DNA of 64,000 nt from Seriola aureovittata (lineage: Eukaryota; Chordata; Actinopteri; Carangiformes; Carangidae). The stretch covers positions 8,274,083-8,338,082 of the forward strand of contig NC_079387.1 in assembly GCF_021018895.1 (NCBI RefSeq), in the 5' to 3' direction. Position numbers and translations under genes: made by a program. Shown one piece after another: positions 59,049-64,000 of the stretch (the first letter of the stretch is position 1; each line of letters begins with the position of its first letter). The notes below the pieces were generated by a model, which saw only the letters and a program-made list of their open reading frames with translations, ran no database searches and was not told where the DNA came from.

Positions 59049-61097
59049 CTTTGAGGAGGAAAGATATTGGTGCTGTTAATTGTATGTATAATTATGACTA
59101 CTGATTTTGTAGTCTGGAAATAATATAAATCAGTTAATCCATAAAAATAGGAAATCAATGAATGCAGCTGCTGCTGGATGTGACATGTAGCCAAAAAATA
59201 TCCTTTAATGAAGGTTTAAGAAAAAGCACTGAACATACTGAACGTTGGTTGTGGTTTTTCTCCATTTTAATTGCAATTAATTGAATACAGTTGGGTTTCG
59301 ATTGGTTGCCAGACACAATAAGACAATAAGAGTTTGTCGTTATTTCTCCACATTTTACAATCAATTAATCATCGCTCATAGTAAAAGGCTGCTTGTGGAA
59401 ATAGAGCAGTGATGGTAGCTGTGATAAATATTAGTATGAGAATCACAGTTAGTATAAGTAGTTGTACTGTCTTCCTACTAGCTAGTTGTAAGCTGTATTC
59501 ATGTTTTAGTTTGTTACATACGTTTTGCGATTTACATTTTAAAAGATAAGCTCAGAATTAAATGACAAACTCTTGCGTCCTGCTCAGGTCTTTCATCTGT
59601 CTCTCAAGTGATGCTTGTGAGCAAAAGTGTGGTAAATTCTGCCCTGTTTAGATCATTCAGCCTCATTTAAAGGATAAAATGTGAAACTAAAGTTGTTTTT
59701 TTCTGCGAGGATCCCTCATCAGCATTCTTGGCAGTCTGTCTCAGACGGTAAATTTGATGCTTAATTAGTTCAAACCTGTCATAGCATACGCTCTTAAAGG
59801 AGTGCCCCACCGCTCGAAGCAGATGGTGCAATCTTGTCAGTAACCTTACGGTCACGTTGGAGAAAACTCCAAAAGATGTCTTAGGTGTTACTATAGAAAC
59901 GAGGATTTTTTTTTTCTATATATAGAAAAATATGGTTCTACTGTGGTTATTTCCTCCGCTTGTTAAATATAGAGTGGAAATAGAGCGACCACTATATGTA
60001 TTTTTGCTTGAGCATGCTTATAAAACAATTTTCCTATCGCTTTCATGTTTGAGCTTATTTTACTTGCATGAACACACATACTAGTATGTTAGTCTGTAAC
60101 CTCTGCTTCATTGAAATTCAAAGGTCTGCCTTGAAACCTCCAACTGCCCCTCGGTCATCAAGCAGAAATAACTCATTAGAATAGAGCTGCATGTCTCTAG
60201 CCCCCAGCTCTTAGTAACCTTAACCACTAGGGGAACAGAGTGCTGTAGTTATTTGCTATCAGCCAGTAAAGGCACCTTCACACCTTGTGTGCTTCAGCAT
60301 CACAGGAGGAGAAAGAGACTTTGAAAACTCAATTCACTTAAAAAAAACACATGCAAATGGGACAAACATCTTCACCAAATTGACAAGTGAATACTGAAGA
60401 AGAAAAAAAAAATTAAGTAAAATGCACTGTAAAAAGCAGGCACACAATCAAATACAAAAAAATAAAAAAAATAATGATCAAATACAGGAAGATGACAAGA
60501 ATTTTTTTGTAAGCTTCCACCGACCAATCAGGTTTCAGTTGACATCCACGTCTGTCCAGACAATACATGCAGTGATGACTTTGAAGGGATTTGCTAAAGT
60601 GCTCAGTATTAAGTGTCTTTTATCATAATTAACTTTTTAATTCTGTGAATTATGGTCAACCACATGTTTTGTGAGCTGTCAGTGACCTTTGAGCTTTGAC
60701 TACCAAATTCTTATCAGTTCATCCTTGAGGTTGAGTGAATGTTTGTTTCAGATTTGAAGAGAATGGGACGGACAGATGGACGGTTACACAACAAATCAAG
60801 TTCCCAGGAAACACTGAAAACATGTCTGGACTAAACTCCCGTTTTATAACTCGCAGCTCTAACGCCCTGTTATTCAGGGCCACTGTGCATTTCAAATGTT
60901 GCAGCAAATAAATAACAAAACGCCTCAGCCGTATTCATGCAAACCCTGACCTGCAACGCAATAACGCCATATCTTATGTCATTACAGACATATCGCAGAT
61001 ACACCTCTACTACTTTATCTGACTGTATCAGTAGCTGGGCTGCTCACAGCACACACATGTGCAAGGCTTTCGGAGTGTGTGCGCACATGTGTGTGTA

Positions 61098-61128
<31 letters not shown>

Positions 61129-62487
61129 CATACGGCACAGTGAGGAGACAGGGGGCAGTCAGGGGCTTGGGGAGGAAGGAGAGGGATAGCTAAGGTCAAT
61201 CTCGCCCTTACTGTGATTTATTGGCACATTGCAAGGCTAACACCGCTCGTGTGTGAATGTATGTGCGTTGTCAGGAAAAGGTGTGAGAAGCGAGTGTGAA
61301 TGTGCTCGAGCTTGGCTGCATGTGCACATGCTCAGTGTCACTGCCCCTATTGGATGGTGCAATCTCTGGGTTCTTTCCTTAACGACAGCCTTGTTCTTTA
61401 TAGGTGTTCTCTCGGCTGTGCCATTACTCTCTGTCCTTTACTCCCTCCCTCCCTCTAGTCCTCCTTCACTCCCTCTCTTTTGCTCCCTTTTCGGACAATT
61501 TAATCAAGGGGCTGTGCACACATGGGCCTCCCTCCTTTTCCATCACGATGTTACACTCTCCAGGGAGAAATATAGTTTTATAGGGTTTCTCTCACTCTAT
61601 GTCTTTTGCTGTCTCTCACCCTCTCTGGCTGTCTCATCCTATTGTTCTCTTCTTCCTCCCTTCTTCTACTTCTGCTTCAATCTCTCCTCCTCTCCCTGTT
61701 CATTTATCCTTGAGCGCCCCCCCCCCCCCCCCCCCCCATCTCACCATCATTTAGTGGTGGTTTCCCTCCTTGCTCGCCCTGCACCTCTTTCTGTCCCCTC
61801 CCCCCTCCTTCCTCTTGTTATATGTCCCCGAGTCTCTTTTCCACCTTAACAGCTGGAACAAAGGCACACAGCAATCAAATCTCCTCTAATCACAATAGGC
61901 CATTAGCAACACAGCTCAACATTACAAAAAGGAAAAGGTATCATGTAGGAAGCAACAAAGCACATAAAACGGCAATGAATGTTGACTGTAGGAACACGGG
62001 CACGGGAGGTAAATCAAAGCGCTGTTAATTGAATACTTCCATTCATCACTTGCAGACAGCATAAATTGTCAGCTATCTAATTAGCATGCACAATGTTTCA
62101 GCACCTGTCATTTTGGGAGTCTGTGATTGAGAAAAAGGAGGTTTCCAATGTCTGGAAGAACGTACAGTGAGCTCCGACTTGTGTGTCTGCCATTAGACTA
62201 AAAGTGCTCCTGTAACAATTACAACAAATGCCCACACCTCGACTCCTCATATAATTTGGTTATGAACGAAGGGCATGACTGTGGGAAATGGTTTGCAACC
62301 AGATTAGGGTACGAGCAGGTCATTTATAACTTTGCAATCCTTCGAAATTGCTCAGGAAAATGAGATTCTCCTTCAAACAATTCAATTGTTTGCCTGCTGC
62401 CTCCTTGAATTGATTTCTCCCTGATCATTACACTGCTCTTACTGGCAGGTTTGCGCACACAAAGAGGCCGACACGCACACGCACACG

Positions 62488-62536
<49 letters not shown>

Positions 62537-64000
62537 GCTCTTCCGCCATCAGCTTGTAATGATCCATCAGGAGAAGTGAATGGACCTCCGGTAGCCTCTC
62601 AGCTGAGGAGGCACACACCGGATATTGCAGTTAGCAGGCTTTCACATGTATACGTCCACTTGCAAACACACACACCCACACACACACATAAGCAGACACT
62701 CAATCACGTACAGTAATGAGAAATACACGCCTTAATGAAAGAAAGACAACCAGTTCGTGCAGGGAAATAAAGGTGGATATAAAACAAATGTATGTGCACA
62801 CACATGCACACATACACACTGATCCACTCCAGTCTCTAATTGGCTTTATGCGCCCGTGGATAACAGGGCAGAAATGGATGGTGCAGAAAGGTAATGGATC
62901 AAAGCATGTTTTCCAAAAAGCATTATGACGTGTTAAGGTCCATTATCTATCCATATAAAGATGATCAACGCAGCAATCAATTGGCATGGCCAGATTGAAG
63001 TGTTAGAAGGCCCCGGGGCAAAGATTTGCTGCCAGGCCCCCATTGGCCCCCAGTCTCCACCACGTAACATATCCACACCTGTGCACGACACACGGCAGCT
63101 TCATTATATACCCGCCTTCAAATCACCACAAACGAACAGACACACTCTGGACCCCAGGACTTCTGGTATGTTAAAGTAGACTGATTCCAAAATGAACATT
63201 CAGCATGCAAAGCTGTGTTTCAAGCATTCATTTACTTGGCATCAATAATTTGGTGCAACATGGAACATGGTGTTTTGGAGAAGTTTGCCTGTTGCGGGGG
63301 CTTCGCTGCATGAATGACTGGACTGTTGCCAGTTCAGAAACAGCGTTCTCCTTTCAGTGCAAACCTAAACTACTCTGAAGGAACTCCTACACTATGCACA
63401 AGTCTCAACATGCTACTTGGCTTAGCTTGTAGTGGAGCTCAGCACTGAAAAACCAGATACTTCATACAATATATTTATCAGTATCATATCATTTAATATA
63501 ATTATTTTGTATAATTTATTTAATTATACGTGACTTCTAAGCCCCACCGCCCCAAACTGCTATACCTGTCCATGTCCGTTCTCCCTATAGGCACTTGTGC
63601 CATTTACAATGATGGTGACACATTTAATTCTCAAAATTCAAAATCAATAAAAAATAAAACTTTTGGTACAACAGGTCCTTGATTTCAGTCTGAGGTAAAA
63701 ACTGCTCATTTCTAGCAGGTGACCATCAATTGTGTTGACTGAAAAGTCAACTCTCTCTCTAGCTCACTAGGTTCTTCCTGGACTGCAAATCCTCTCGTGT
63801 TTTGAGACTTTCCAAACAACTGCAGTTACAGTCGCTAAACTATAATTGAACCATTGCTGATCAGAGGAGAGGTTTGGCGAACGGTCAATTACCAATTTGA
63901 AAACAGTTTTAATTATGACTGCTGAGGAAAGTATATTGTCTAAATTGCAATTATGGCTACTGTCTTAACAACCTTCATATTATGACTATTACTCCTGCCT
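59049..64000 (-). other. Intron of the GABA-A beta subunit gene (to window edge)
   Basis: About 5 kb with no further beta-subunit exon on the minus strand; the preceding exon (M1 and early M2) would be recognisable and is not seen. It contains GT repeats at 61089-61128, a C-run at 61718-61737, a CA array at 62472-62533 and short CA runs near 62670 and 62800. Short open frames here have no splice or family support. Confidence 0.75.

Noticed and set aside
61253..61849. A 198-codon plus-strand open frame rich in Ser/Leu/Pro
   Set aside because: It lies in a pyrimidine-rich intronic tract including a C-run, has no family resemblance and no splice support.
59049..64000. Additional GABA-A beta exons in the right flank
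   Set aside because: No minus-strand sequence resembling the ligand-binding or M1 exons was found before the window edge.

Overview
The window looks like a piece of a teleost (ray-finned fish) nuclear genome. Genes are split by GT/AG introns. There are many CA/GT, GACA and GA microsatellites, fish-type LINEs (a Tx1-group element and an L1), a tRNA-headed SINE, a MITE and lineage-typical duplicated sequence. The only unambiguous host protein-coding genes are two on the minus strand, one near each end.

Left part (1-9.3 kb): a complete seven-exon ndfip2 gene on the minus strand (start codon at 9040, stop at 2585, 256 codons), with its probable 3' UTR on the left and a TATA-poor promoter carrying an ETS-type site on the right. 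From 9.3 to about 17.9 kb I see no gene.

Centre (about 17.9-52.2 kb): a rearranged, repeat-dense block. One duplicon is present three times: A (+, ~17.95-21.7 kb), B (+, ~32.14-34.1 kb) and C (-, ~47.3-39.6 kb). Each carries decayed exons of an ABC transporter of the MRP4/ABCC4 type. More abcc4-like exons lie at 50.9-51.8 kb. Frameshifts, stops and partial-exon deletions mark these as pseudogene fragments. A three-unit tandem macro-repeat (720-bp body plus GACA microsatellite) lies between A and B. Its middle unit is split by a ~5.6 kb Tx1-group LINE, and its last microsatellite also abuts a second LINE 3' end. Copy C was hit by an L1 with a 15-bp target duplication, and copies A and B preserve the empty site. 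SINE presence/absence suggests A split off before B and C.

Between B and C, at 35.8-37.3 kb (+), is the most unusual locus. A row of tandemly duplicated micro-exon-like units with canonical splice sites leads to a terminal exon that contains a 98-bp inverted repeat with an 8-nt loop. The arms differ at one base, which would be a G.U wobble in RNA. Two AATAAA signals follow within about 30 bases. It looks like a spliced, polyadenylated hairpin-RNA locus, but expression is not shown. A perfect ~45-copy GAGACA hexamer follows it.

Right part (52-64 kb): the last two coding exons of a GABA-A receptor beta subunit (minus strand) with a probable ~3 kb 3' UTR. The upstream exons lie beyond the window. 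The two real genes are not obviously functionally linked: ndfip2 is an adaptor for NEDD4-family ubiquitin ligases, and the beta subunit forms an inhibitory chloride channel. All alignments between copies were made by eye.
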